A stretch of 42,190 nucleotides of DNA from Rhodococcus sp. 06-462-5 (GCF_002258315.1 NZ_NOYD01000036.1:1-42190); one strand, 5' to 3'; numbered from the stretch's first letter, positions 32,689-40,764 are shown. The notes: generated by a model not told the origin, from the sequence alone. Made by a program: numbers and translations.

Positions 32689-33630
32689 TCAGAGTGTCAC
32701 TTGTAGCGGCTTGTCGATGAGGGAGTAGTGCGCGGCATCGCCTGCAACCACGCGGCTCTTCTCTCCGTTGAGGTGTACCGGCACGTCGCCCGCCAAGGTG
32801 ATGCGTTCGAGGCGACGGTACTGATCGTCCCAGTCGGCGACGGCGTAGTGCTGGGTGGCGCGGTTGTCCCAGATGGCCACGTCGCCCAGGCTCCAGGTCC
32901 AGCGAACAGTGTTCTCCAGCTTGGTCACTCGATTCTGTAGGAGGTCGAACAGTGTCTGCGACTCCTTGGTCGACAATCCGATGAAGTTCTTCACGAAGTG
33001 ACCGAGTAGCAGAGTCTTCTCACCGGTCTCGGGATGCACGCGGACGACTGGGTGCTCGGTCTCGAAGTATGTGGACTGGAACTCCTTTCGGTACTCCTCG
33101 GTCTTGTCGTTCCTGATCTTCTCTGCAGCAGTCGCCGAGTAGTCGTAGTGGTTCGAGTGCGTGGCCCAGAGGTTGTCCACCAACGCCTTCAACGAATCCG
33201 GCAGCTGAGCGTAGGCGGCGGTCTGTGAGGCCCACGTGGTGTTCCCGCCGTATTCCGGTAGGCTGACCGCACGCAGGATCGAGGCCTTCGGGATGCGGTC
33301 GACGAAGGTCACGTCCGAGTGCCAGCTGTTGGCCTTGCCGTATTCGGAGTCGATGGCCAGTGTCCTGGTGCCACGAGAGGTGACCGTCGGGTGCGGGGTG
33401 GTCGGCGACCCGAGCAATTCGGCGAACGCATACTGGCTTTCGTCGTCGAGATGGTGCTGGCCGCCGAAGAAGATGACCTTGTGCTCGAGCAGAGCCCGCC
33501 GAACGAACTCGACAGTGTCGGCATCGAGATCGCCGCCGAGTCGCACGCCTTCGATGCGGGCCCCGAGGTTGCCGCCGATCTTGATCGCACGCAGAGCTGT
33601 CGTGTTCTCGACAAGAGTGTCCACCGACAT
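32689..33630 (-). CDS. TauD/AtsK-family dioxygenase, Rv3406-like (alkylsulfatase type)
   Basis: 313 residues. The iron motif is in [10 protein letters not shown] (H104, D106). [40 protein letters not shown] and [19 protein letters not shown] agree closely with what I recall of M. tuberculosis Rv3406, a type II (2-oxoglutarate-dependent) alkyl sulfatase. The distal His-Arg region is reworded here: [13 protein letters not shown] has E where the usual motif has H (MHR), so the distal ligand should be checked. ATG 33630 has AAAGG upstream. It lies outside the tauD-metZ block in the opposite direction. Confidence 0.88.
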   Translation of the reverse strand: MSVDTLVENTTALRAIKIGGNLGARIEGVRLGGDLDADTVEFVRRALLEHKVIFFGGQHHLDDESQYAFAELLGSPTTPHPTVTSRGTRTLAIDSEYGKANSWHSDVTFVDRIPKASILRAVSLPEYGGNTTWASQTAAYAQLPDSLKALVDNLWATHSNHYDYSATAAEKIRNDKTEEYRKEFQSTYFETEHPVVRVHPETGEKTLLLGHFVKNFIGLSTKESQTLFDLLQNRVTKLENTVRWTWSLGDVAIWDNRATQHYAVADWDDQYRRLERITLAGDVPVHLNGEKSRVVAGDAAHYSLIDKPLQVTL

Positions 33631-33665
33631 GTCGATACCTTTCGCTGGTCGAAGATTGCTCGAAT

Positions 33666-33677
33666 TGCACCGGTGCA
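33666..33677. promoter_or_regulatory. Palindrome in the 5' region of the second dioxygenase gene
   Basis: TGCACCGGTGCA is a perfect 12-bp palindrome 36 bases before the ATG at 33630. It could be an operator or a short leader hairpin. Confidence 0.35.
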
Positions 33678-33780
33678 GTGCGGAATTCAACAAGCTGACC
33701 ATTCTCGATCCGAGATGTACACAGTTCGATTCACCGTGATCTCAACACCACGATCGATCGGGAGCGGTGTGAGGTAGACG

Positions 33781-34854
33781 TCAGTGCTCGAACACGCTGA
33801 GCACGGTGCGGAACTTGGCCGTGGTCTCGTCCAGCTCGGCGTCGGGGTCGGAATCCGCGACGATGCCCCCACCCGCCGTGGCCGTTCCCGAAAGTCCGTC
33901 TGCTGCGAGCTCGATGCAGCGGATCGTCACCATCCACTCGCCGTCGCCGCTGCCGTCGGTCCAGCCGACCGCTCCAGCGTAGAAGCCGCGGGAGCCTTCG
34001 ACGTCTGCGATCGCAGACATCGCTGCGGCTCGAGGAACGCCGGCGACGGCAGCGGTGGGATGTAGTGCCAGTGCGAGGTCCAGCGCGGAGGTCGCGGGAT
34101 CGGCCAGGGTGCCGACGATGGGCGTCGACAGGTGCCACAACTGCGGAGTGCTGCTGAGCTGGGGTGACGCGGGCACATCGAGCGTCTCGCAGAACGGCGT
34201 CAACGCAGCCCTGATCTCGTCGACGACGAAGCGATGCTCGGCCTGATCCTTCGCACTCGCCGCCAAGGCGGCGGAGATGCGCGCTTCTTCGTCGGGATCG
34301 GTCGATCGTGCTGCCGTGCCCGCGAACGGATGGCAGGTGACGATGTTGCCACGCTTGCGCACCAACAGTTCCGGGCTCGCGCCGACGATGTGCTTACCCC
34401 GCTGCGTGGCAGGGGTCAGATCTGCGAGAAAGCCGTTGCCCATCGGATCGCGTGAGACCAGAGCACTGAGCACCGAGGCGGGTTCGATCGGCGAATCCGC
34501 GGTCACCTCGATGGCCCGCGCGAGCACGATCTTCTCGGCCACACCGGCTTTCAATTGCTCGACGACATCCCGCACTCGCTGCACGTGGACGTCGGGATCG
34601 GGAATCTGCCGTGCGACGGTCACCGTGGGTAGCGGCGGTTGAGCATCGACCGTCGACCACGGCCCGTCGAGGCGGTAGAACTCCTCCGGCTCGATCAGGG
34701 CGGTGGCGTCGGACATGTCGAAAGGGATTGCGCCGACGACGTTTCGGCCGTCCCGCACCGCAGCGACCGCGTCGGCGATATCGGGAAACGCGTGCCGGAT
34801 GCCCAGCCCGACGACATGGTGATCCTGTCGGGAGAGAACGAATTCGAGTGTCAT
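33781..34854 (-). CDS. entC: Isochorismate synthase
   Basis: 357 residues of the chorismate-binding family (anthranilate/isochorismate synthases). The active-site pieces are seen: GVAEKIVLARAIEV with the general-base lysine, GASPELLVRKRGNIVTCHPF, AGTAARSTDPDEEARI, KDQAEHRFVVDEI with metal-binding acids, LHPTAAVAGVPRAAA and GFYAGAVGW. It converts chorismate to isochorismate for menaquinone or salicylate-type siderophores. No siderophore genes or iron box are in view, so menaquinone is at least as likely. Its ATG shares a base with the stop of the HAD gene (TGATG). Confidence 0.9.
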   Translation of the reverse strand: MTLEFVLSRQDHHVVGLGIRHAFPDIADAVAAVRDGRNVVGAIPFDMSDATALIEPEEFYRLDGPWSTVDAQPPLPTVTVARQIPDPDVHVQRVRDVVEQLKAGVAEKIVLARAIEVTADSPIEPASVLSALVSRDPMGNGFLADLTPATQRGKHIVGASPELLVRKRGNIVTCHPFAGTAARSTDPDEEARISAALAASAKDQAEHRFVVDEIRAALTPFCETLDVPASPQLSSTPQLWHLSTPIVGTLADPATSALDLALALHPTAAVAGVPRAAAMSAIADVEGSRGFYAGAVGWTDGSGDGEWMVTIRCIELAADGLSGTATAGGGIVADSDPDAELDETTAKFRTVLSVFEH

Positions 34855-35651
34855 CAGAACGGGTTCTGCGTGCGGCCCACCAGGTCTGCGACGGAATCGA
34901 GAACTTTGGTCGGCCGGTACGGGTACTGCTCGACGGACTGGACCGTCGAGATCCCGGTGAGAACCAGGATGGTCTGCAGACCGGCTTCGAGGCCCGAGAG
35001 CACGTCGGTGTCCATCCGGTCGCCGATCATCAGCGTGTTCTCGGAATGTCCGCCGATCGCGCGCAGAGCAGAACGCATCATCAACGCGTTGGGCTTGCCC
35101 ACGTAGTACGGCTCCTTGCCGGTGGCCTTGGTGATCAGCGCGGCAACCGAACCGGTCGCGGGCAGTGAGCCCTCGCGGGACGGGCCGGTGGCGTCGGGGT
35201 TGGTGGCGATGAAGCGCGAGCCCTTCTCGACGAGACGAATAGCGGTGGTGATGGCCTCGAACGAGTACGTCCGAGTTTCGCCGAGCACCACGTAATCGGG
35301 GCTCGAGTCGGTGAGCGTGTAGCCGATGTCGTGCAGGGCCGTGGTCAGACCCGACTCGCCGACGACGTAGGCACTGCCGCCGGGGCGCTGATTACCGAGG
35401 AAGGTCGCGGTGGCGAGGGCAGAGGTCCAGATCGATTTCTCCGGAATGTCCAAACCGGTGAATGCGAGGCGCGCACGCAGGTCACGAGGGGTGCGAATCG
35501 AATTGTTGGTCAGCACGATGAACGGAATCTCGTTGGCCTGCAGCTCGGCGAGGAACGTGTCGGCACCGGGAATCAGATGATCCTCGTGGACGAGCACGCC
35601 GTCCATGTCCATCAGATACGTCCACTGCTGAGGCTTCTCGGTTTCGCTCAC
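34854..35651 (-). CDS. HAD-IIA family phosphatase
   Basis: 265 residues. All four HAD motifs are seen: motif I YLMDMDGVLVHEDHLIPGA, motif II FIVLTNNSIRTP, the motif III lysine in VGKPNALMM and motif IV MIGDRMDTDVLSG. This is the NagD/PNPase-like IIA subclass, usually 4-nitrophenyl-phosphatase or phosphoglycolate/sugar-phosphate phosphatase. GTG 35651. It lies just upstream of entC with translational coupling, and 24 bases after the WhiB stop on the same strand, so the three may form one transcript. Physiological substrate unknown. Confidence 0.88.
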   Translation of the reverse strand: MSETEKPQQWTYLMDMDGVLVHEDHLIPGADTFLAELQANEIPFIVLTNNSIRTPRDLRARLAFTGLDIPEKSIWTSALATATFLGNQRPGGSAYVVGESGLTTALHDIGYTLTDSSPDYVVLGETRTYSFEAITTAIRLVEKGSRFIATNPDATGPSREGSLPATGSVAALITKATGKEPYYVGKPNALMMRSALRAIGGHSENTLMIGDRMDTDVLSGLEAGLQTILVLTGISTVQSVEQYPYRPTKVLDSVADLVGRTQNPF

Positions 35652-35675
35652 TCGTCCATTGTCTACTACCGCTAC

Positions 35676-35996
35676 TCAGCTCGCCTGCAGTTCTTCGGTA
35701 CGTCGGGAGTTGACGCGGTGCTGTTGTCGCTCGCGGGCAGTCGTTCCGCCCCAGACTCCGAACGGTTCGTTGGCGGCCAGTGCGAATCGGCGGCACGCCT
35801 CGATGACCCCGCAGCCCGCGCACACCTGCTTCGCGCGGTCCTCCCGTGCGCGGCGTGCGGACCGCCCCTCACCGGACGGTGAGAAGAAGATCTCCGAGTC
35901 CTGACCGCGGCATAATGCGTCGACCTGCCAGCCCCAGGATTCGGCGGCGGGGGACACCCCGCGTTCGATCACGGCAATTGCGTTGCTACTCGACAT
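35676..35996 (-). CDS. WhiB-family iron-sulfur regulator
   Basis: 106 residues. The four cluster cysteines are C29 (DALCRG), C59 and C62 (QVCAGCGV) and C68 (EACRRF). GVWGG (80-84) is the beta-turn motif, followed by a basic tail. The wording DSEIFFSPSGEGRSARRARE and ANEPFGVWGG is closest to the WhiB3 type among the mycobacterial paralogues, but the assignment within the family is tentative. WhiB proteins carry a [4Fe-4S] cluster and bind sigma-A region 4. ATG 35996 is chosen over the longer frame; a GGGGCAGG stretch lies upstream. Confidence 0.9.
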   Translation of the reverse strand: MSSSNAIAVIERGVSPAAESWGWQVDALCRGQDSEIFFSPSGEGRSARRAREDRAKQVCAGCGVIEACRRFALAANEPFGVWGGTTARERQQHRVNSRRTEELQAS

Positions 35997-36103
35997 CGCC
36001 TGCCCCACTTCCTTGGTCGGTGACCTACCGATGGTCGACGAAAGCGGGCCGACCGCACAAGGGTTCAAATCAGTGTGATTCCAACCCGAACCGACACGCG
36101 CAC

Positions 36104-36131
36104 TTGACTTTTCAATCCGAAGGGCTATACA
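36104..36131 (+). promoter_or_regulatory. Sigma-A-type promoter of the SAM-riboswitch operon
   Basis: TTGACT (36104-36109), 16-base spacer, TATACA (36126-36131). Transcription should begin about 7 bases later, right at the base of the riboswitch P1 helix. Confidence 0.72.
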
Positions 36132-36140
36132 TTCCTGGCA

Positions 36141-36228
36141 CCATCCAGAGCGACCGAGAGACCTTGGCTCGACGACGTCGCAGCAACCCCGCCCGATGGC
36201 GTGTGGGTGCTACCGCCAGGACCGATGG
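36141..36228 (+). ncRNA. SAM-I (S-box) riboswitch aptamer
   Basis: P1 is CCATC (36141-36145) with GATGG (36224-36228). After it come AGAG (36147-36150), a kink-turn/P2 region around CCGAGAGACCTTGGCTCG, the core GCAGCAACC (36180-36188) and GGTGCTACCGCC (36206-36217), which are the conserved SAM-I elements. The SAM-IV pattern fits less well. A ribosome binding site GGAGG (36227-36231) overlaps the 3' strand of P1, so SAM binding would hide it. The regulated genes are the leader ORFs and the ABC transporter operon. Confidence 0.85.
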
Positions 36229-36239
36229 AGGCACGCCTG

Positions 36240-36269
36240 ATGAACATCTGTACCTGTACGCACGCTTGA
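36240..36269 (+). CDS. Tiny Cys-containing leader ORF behind the riboswitch
   Basis: Reads MNICTCTHA then TGA. It starts 8 bases after GGAGG (36227-36231), which partly lies inside riboswitch P1. Two of nine codons are Cys. It may let ribosomes report cysteinyl-tRNA supply in addition to the SAM signal. The ORF and its ribosome binding site are seen; translation is inferred. Confidence 0.5.
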   Translation: MNICTCTHA

Positions 36270-36316
36270 CCGATTCGCGTACCCACAGCTCGAATTCTCC
36301 GAAAGGCAAGACGGCG

Positions 36317-36352
36317 ATGATCGCTGCCCATCCGACCCGGCGGCTCCGGTGA
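36317..36352 (+). CDS. Second tiny leader ORF, overlapping the permease start
   Basis: Reads MIAAHPTRRLR then TGA. GAAAGG (36301-36306) lies 10 bases upstream. Its stop overlaps the GTG of the permease (GTGA), so permease translation may depend on ribosomes finishing this ORF. The permease has no other obvious ribosome binding site. Confidence 0.5.
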   Translation: MIAAHPTRRLR

Positions 36353-37314
36353 CTCAACTACAAGCTCGGCCTGCGGCCTCGAACCCAGGTGACGATGCGC
36401 AGGTCCCCGACGAGCAGCTGGTCGTAGCGAAGAAGTGGCATCCGTGGCGGTGGGTGATCAGCATCGCCACCCTGGTCGTGGTTGCACAGTTCCTGCATGG
36501 CTTCGCCACCAATCCGGGATGGGACTGGGGCACGTTCGCCCAGTACTTCACCGCGCAATCGGTGCTCTCGGCGTTGTGGCTCACCATCCAGCTCACGTTC
36601 TGGGGAACTCTGATCGGCTTCGCTCTCGGTATCGCGCTTGCAGTAGCCAGGCTGTCGAACAATCCCGTTCTGCAGGTGATTTCGTGGTTCTACATCTGGG
36701 CGTTTCGTTCCATTCCACTGATCGTGCAGCTGCTGTTCTGGTTCAACATCGCGTATCTCTACCAAACCCTGTCGGTGGGAATTCCGTTCGGTCCCAGCTT
36801 CTTCGAGTTCGACGTCAACAATGTCATCAGCGGCTCGACGGCAGCGATTGTCGGGCTGGCCCTGCATCAGGCTGCATACTCCGCCGAGATCGTCCGCGCC
36901 GGAATCATCTCGGTTGACCAGGGGCAGCTGGAAGCATCTGCAGCACTGGGTATTCCGAAGCGCCGAGAGTTCTTCAGGATCGTCCTCCCACAGGCGATGC
37001 GAGGCATTCTCCCCAACGCCGCCAACGAGGTGATCAGCCTGTTCAAGGGCACCTCGATCGTCTCCGTCATGGCCATCGCCGAGCTGTTCTACCAGGTTCA
37101 GGTCATCTACGGCCGAAGCGGCCGAGTGGTACCGCTGCTGATGGTGGCCACCGTCTGGTACATCATTCTCACCTCGATTCTGTCGGTGGTGCAGTACTAC
37201 GTGGAACGGCACTACGCCAAGGGGGCAGTGCGCACCATCGAGCTGACTCCGATCCAGAAGCTACGGAAGAAACTGGCCGAGATCACCCTGGCCCCGCGAG
37301 GAGCAACACGATGA
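36349..37314 (+). CDS. Polar-amino-acid-type ABC transporter permease
   Basis: 321 residues. The permease domain of the His/Glu/Gln/Arg family has about five to six helices after a 35-residue cytoplasmic start. LTIQLTFWGTLIGFALGIAL, RSIPLIVQLLFWFN and the EAA loop QLEASAALGIPKRREFFRIV LPQAMRG (about residues 195-220), which contacts the ATPase, are typical. GTG 36349 overlaps the second leader ORF. With the SAM riboswitch upstream, a sulfur amino acid or related compound is the likely cargo rather than a general polar amino acid. The downstream ATPase starts with an ATGA overlap. Confidence 0.92.
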   Translation: MTQLQARPAASNPGDDAQVPDEQLVVAKKWHPWRWVISIATLVVVAQFLHGFATNPGWDWGTFAQYFTAQSVLSALWLTIQLTFWGTLIGFALGIALAVARLSNNPVLQVISWFYIWAFRSIPLIVQLLFWFNIAYLYQTLSVGIPFGPSFFEFDVNNVISGSTAAIVGLALHQAAYSAEIVRAGIISVDQGQLEASAALGIPKRREFFRIVLPQAMRGILPNAANEVISLFKGTSIVSVMAIAELFYQVQVIYGRSGRVVPLLMVATVWYIILTSILSVVQYYVERHYAKGAVRTIELTPIQKLRKKLAEITLAPRGATR

Positions 37315-38108
37315 CCACGCTCGATGCCAGCACGTCCAGATCGGAAACGAAGTACGCCGTCGAGGTGCGCGGGGTGCACAAGTCCTTCGGTGCTCTCGAA
37401 GTTCTCAAGGGCGTGGACCTGACCGTCCGCCCCGGTGAGGTCACCGTGATCATCGGCCCGTCCGGGTCCGGTAAGTCCACGCTGCTTCGTGCTCTCAACC
37501 ACCTCGAGAAGGTCGACCAGGGCACCGTTCGCGTCGACGGAGACCTGGTGGGATACCGGCGCAAGGGTTCGAAGCTGCACGAGCTCAGCAATCGCGACAT
37601 CCTGCGCCAGCGTTCGCAGATCGGTTTCGTATTCCAGAACTTCAACCTCTTCCCGCACCTGACGGTGCTCGAGAACGTCAGCGAGGCACCGATCTCGGCG
37701 CAGAAGCGCAAGCGTGCGGACGTCGAGCCCGAGGCGCTGGTATTGCTCGAGCGGGTCGGTGTCGCCGCAAAAGCGCACGACTACCCTCGTCGGCTCTCCG
37801 GTGGACAGCAGCAGCGAGTGGCCATTGCGAGGGCATTGGCGCTGCGCCCCAAAGTAATTCTGTTCGACGAGCCCACCTCGGCACTCGATCCGGAGCTCGT
37901 GGGCGAGGTGCTCGAAGTCATCCGTGGACTTGCGCGCGACGGTGCCACTCTGGTGATCGTCACGCACGAGGTGGGCTTCGCCCGCGAGATCGCCGACACC
38001 GTCGTGTTCATGGATTCCGGTGTGATCGTCGAACAAGGACCTCCTGTAACACTTCTCGATTCGCCGCAGCACGAGCGGACCAAAGCTTTCCTCTCCCACG
38101 TTCTGTAA
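37311..38108 (+). CDS. Polar-amino-acid-type ABC transporter ATPase
   Basis: 265 residues. Walker A is GPSGSGKSTLLRAL, the Q-loop is FVFQNFNLFPHLTVLENV, the signature is RLSGGQQQRVAIARAL and Walker B is VILFDEPTSALDPELVGEVL, with the switch His in VIVTHEVGFA. The wording FVFQNFNLFPHLTVLEN is typical of GlnQ/HisP-type ATPases. It powers the permease at 36349-37314; its ATG overlaps the permease stop. The substrate-binding gene follows after 34 bases. Confidence 0.95.
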   Translation: MTTLDASTSRSETKYAVEVRGVHKSFGALEVLKGVDLTVRPGEVTVIIGPSGSGKSTLLRALNHLEKVDQGTVRVDGDLVGYRRKGSKLHELSNRDILRQRSQIGFVFQNFNLFPHLTVLENVSEAPISAQKRKRADVEPEALVLLERVGVAAKAHDYPRRLSGGQQQRVAIARALALRPKVILFDEPTSALDPELVGEVLEVIRGLARDGATLVIVTHEVGFAREIADTVVFMDSGVIVEQGPPVTLLDSPQHERTKAFLSHVL

Positions 38109-38142
38109 ACCACCTCACTTCAGCGAAAGACGGACAACACCC

Positions 38143-39120
38143 ATGTCGAAACCATCACGCAGGCTGACGGTCATGGCCGCAGCATTGGCCATCGTGGCGC
38201 TCGCTGCGACAGCCTGCAGCGAACCCGCGGCCGAGTCGCAGGTCGTCACCGAGGAGGGACAAAGCTTCGACCTCTCGCCCGAGCAGACCGAAAGAGTCCG
38301 GGTCGACAAGGTCGACGAGATCGCAGCGAAAGTGCCACAGGCCATTCGGGACCGAGGAACCCTGATCGTCACCGGCGCGGGCGGAACTGCGCCGCCGCTG
38401 CGCTTCTACGCCACCGACGACACCACCATCGTCGGATCCGAGGTCGACTTCTCCTACCTCGTCGGCGACATTCTCGGGCTGGACGTCGATCTGCAGGTTG
38501 CCGACTGGTCGCAGAACTTCGTCAAGATCGACTCCGGTGAGAACGACGTGTTCATCTCCAACGTCACGGTCACCGAGGAGCGCAAGGACAAGTACGACTT
38601 CGCCACGTACCGTCTCGACAACCTCGCATTCGAGACCCAGAAAGACACCGACTGGAAGGTCGAGAAGCGTCAGGACATCGCCGGCAAGAAGATCGGCGTC
38701 GGCTCCGGCACCAACCAGGAGCAGCTGCTGGTGGACTGGAACGAGGCCAACGTGGCCGAGGGTCTCGCGCCGGCAGAGCTCGCCTATTACCAGAACACGT
38801 CCGATTACTACCTGGCGCTGGGATCGAAGCGAATCGACGGCTATCTCGGGCCGAACCCCTCTGCCGTCTACCACGCGGCAACCAGTGGGGAATCGAAGGT
38901 CGTCGGGACGTTCTCCGGGGCCGGCGATGCGTTGCAGGGCGAGATCGCGGTCCTGACCAAGAAGGACAACGGTCTCATCGAGGCCATCCACGAGGCACTG
39001 CAACACGCCATCGACGACGGCAGCTACCAGCGGGTCATCGATCGGTGGGGCCTGCTCTCCGAGGCCGTGTCCGAGTCCGTCATCAACCCGCCCGGGCTGC
39101 CGCGCAAGCCTGCAGCGTAG
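38143..39120 (+). CDS. Lipoprotein substrate-binding protein of the ABC transporter
   Basis: 325 residues. The lipoprotein signal ends in LAATAC at about residues 20-25, so it is tethered outside the membrane. The mature part is a family-3 periplasmic-binding fold: TLIVTGAGGTAPPLRFYATDD, EVDFSYLVGDILGLDVDLQV, DVFISNVTVTEERKDKYDFA and DIAGKKIGVGSGTNQEQLLV. A 50-residue acidic linker precedes the domain. It delivers substrate to the permease-ATPase pair upstream. The ligand is inferred to be sulfur-related from the SAM riboswitch, not from residues. Confidence 0.92.
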   Translation: MSKPSRRLTVMAAALAIVALAATACSEPAAESQVVTEEGQSFDLSPEQTERVRVDKVDEIAAKVPQAIRDRGTLIVTGAGGTAPPLRFYATDDTTIVGSEVDFSYLVGDILGLDVDLQVADWSQNFVKIDSGENDVFISNVTVTEERKDKYDFATYRLDNLAFETQKDTDWKVEKRQDIAGKKIGVGSGTNQEQLLVDWNEANVAEGLAPAELAYYQNTSDYYLALGSKRIDGYLGPNPSAVYHAATSGESKVVGTFSGAGDALQGEIAVLTKKDNGLIEAIHEALQHAIDDGSYQRVIDRWGLLSEAVSESVINPPGLPRKPAA

Positions 39121-39127
39121 GTACACG

Positions 39128-40177
39128 GTGAAAGTAGTGGTCGTCGGCGGCGGCATCGTCGGAGCGTCGTCGGCGTGGCAGATCGCCGAACGCGGGCACG
39201 ACGTCACCGTGCTCGAGCAATTCGGTCCGGGACACAAGAACGGTGCCTCGCACGGCAGTTCGCGGATCTTTCGGCATGCCTACGCCGACGACCACTACGT
39301 ATCACTGGCCGCTCGGGCGCACACGCTCTGGCGAGATCTCGAAACCGCGACCGACACCGACTTGTTGGACATCACAGGGGCTGTGGATCATGGAGATCCG
39401 GCGACGGTGAATCCGAGGATCGACGCACTGAAGCGAGCCGGGCTCGAGTTCGAGGTTCTCGAACCGGTTGCTGCGCAGCGGCGGTGGACCGGACTTCGAT
39501 TCGACACCACTGTGCTGTTCCATGGTGCGGCGGGGCGACTACACGCCGATCGTAGCGTTGCTGCGGCAGTAGAGGCAGCTCGCTCACGTGGGGCGACGGT
39601 CGAATACGGGACGCCCGTGCGTGAGATCTCCGGCTCCGAGGTGGTGACGGACACCCACACCTACGTGGCCGACGTGGTCGTCCTCGCTGCCGGAGCGTGG
39701 ACCCCCGAGTTCGTGCCGCAGGGAGTGATTCCGCCTTTGGTCACCACCCAGGAACAGCCGGCGCATTTTGTGCCGCTGCGTCCAGACATGGAGTGGCCGA
39801 GCTTCATTCATCATCCCGGGGCGCTCCTCGATACCGCCGGCATCTACGGCTTGTCCTCGCCCGACGGCATCAAGATCGGCGAGCATGCCACCGGACCGGT
39901 CATGGGTCCCCGAACTCGCGACTTCGTGCCGCACCCGGATGGGGTGCAACGATTGATCGACTACGCCGCCAAGTGGCTGCCGGGAGTGGACGCGACATCC
40001 GCGGACCCATCGACGTGTCTGTACACCAGTACGCCGGACTCCAACTTCGCTGTCGCGCGCAGCGGCAAAACCATAGTAGCGGCGGGGTTCTCGGGCCATG
40101 GCTTCAAATTCGCGCCTGCCGTCGGTGAGGTGGTGGCCGATCTCGTCGACGGATCACGAAGGGAGGGGAGAGTATGA
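39128..40177 (+). CDS. Sarcosine-oxidase/SolA-like FAD amine oxidase
   Basis: 349 residues from GTG 39128. The Rossmann motif is VVVVGGGIVGASSAWQIAER, and SHGSSRIFRHAYADDHYV is the monomeric sarcosine oxidase (MSOX) region. CLYTSTPDSNF (C297) matches the MSOX cysteine that binds FAD covalently, and FSGHGFKFAP the C-terminal flavin contact. Such enzymes oxidise N-methyl or other secondary amino acids, giving an imine and H2O2. It starts 7 bases after the binding-protein stop, and its own stop overlaps the GNAT ATG, so it is in the SAM-controlled operon and may use the imported compound. Confidence 0.88.
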   Translation: MKVVVVGGGIVGASSAWQIAERGHDVTVLEQFGPGHKNGASHGSSRIFRHAYADDHYVSLAARAHTLWRDLETATDTDLLDITGAVDHGDPATVNPRIDALKRAGLEFEVLEPVAAQRRWTGLRFDTTVLFHGAAGRLHADRSVAAAVEAARSRGATVEYGTPVREISGSEVVTDTHTYVADVVVLAAGAWTPEFVPQGVIPPLVTTQEQPAHFVPLRPDMEWPSFIHHPGALLDTAGIYGLSSPDGIKIGEHATGPVMGPRTRDFVPHPDGVQRLIDYAAKWLPGVDATSADPSTCLYTSTPDSNFAVARSGKTIVAAGFSGHGFKFAPAVGEVVADLVDGSRREGRV

Positions 40178-40695
40178 GTGCGACGTTCGATGACAATGCC
40201 AGCATCGCCGCCGATGCTGCACGGCTGCAGTTCGTCAGGATCGAGCAGGACGATCCCCTTGCAACGCCGTTGCTGCAGGAACTGGCGCTCGAGTACGCGT
40301 CGCGATACGGCCGGTCTCCTGGGGAGCAGTATCGAGAGCTGAAGTCGTATCCCGGTGAGGAGTTCGAGCCGCCCGGTGGGGTTCTGCTCGTGGCCCTGTG
40401 CGGCGGCGTTCCTGTTGCCGGCGGCGCGTACCGGCAGTACGACGAGGACACCGCCGAGCTCAAACGAATTTGGACGGCGCAATCAGAGCGGGGTCGTGGC
40501 TTCGGCAAGCGTGTCGTGGCCGAGCTGGAACGCAGCGCACGCGAGCGTGGATATAGCCGGGTGTATCTGACGACGGGCTCGAATCAGCCCGAGGCTGTTG
40601 CCCTGTACCTGGCAGCCGGATACACCCCGCTGTACGACCGAAGCTTGCCGTCCAAGACTGTCGGATCGCATCCCTTCGAGAAGAGGCTCGGATGA
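40174..40695 (+). CDS. GNAT-family N-acetyltransferase
   Basis: 173 residues. The acetyl-CoA-binding region is RIWTAQSERGRGFGKRVVAE, with the R-x-x-G-x-G/A turn, followed by LERSARERGYSRVYLTTGSN and AVALYLAAGYTPLYD, all typical GNAT sequence. It would acetylate an amine on a small molecule or protein. ATG 40174 overlaps the oxidase stop, making it the last gene of the transporter operon. In such operons acetylation of an amino acid analogue is common, but the substrate is not shown. Confidence 0.88.
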   Translation: MSATFDDNASIAADAARLQFVRIEQDDPLATPLLQELALEYASRYGRSPGEQYRELKSYPGEEFEPPGGVLLVALCGGVPVAGGAYRQYDEDTAELKRIWTAQSERGRGFGKRVVAELERSARERGYSRVYLTTGSNQPEAVALYLAAGYTPLYDRSLPSKTVGSHPFEKRLG

Positions 40696-40764
40696 GATCG
40701 CGGCAGTGAGTGCCCCGTACGCCGTCGCTGCGTTCGGTAGTGCGGGGGAGTGTTGCGGAGGCGG

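Noticed and set aside
33781..35651. Siderophore locus around isochorismate synthase
   Set aside because: No NRPS, salicylate or transport genes and no iron-box palindrome upstream; the neighbours are a HAD phosphatase and WhiB.
36141..36228. SAM-IV riboswitch
   Set aside because: The AGAG/kink-turn region and the GCAACC with GGTGCTACCGCC core follow SAM-I order more closely.
37212..38099. 295-codon minus-strand frame opposite the ABC ATPase
   Set aside because: Shadow of a gene with all ATPase motifs; low-complexity translation.
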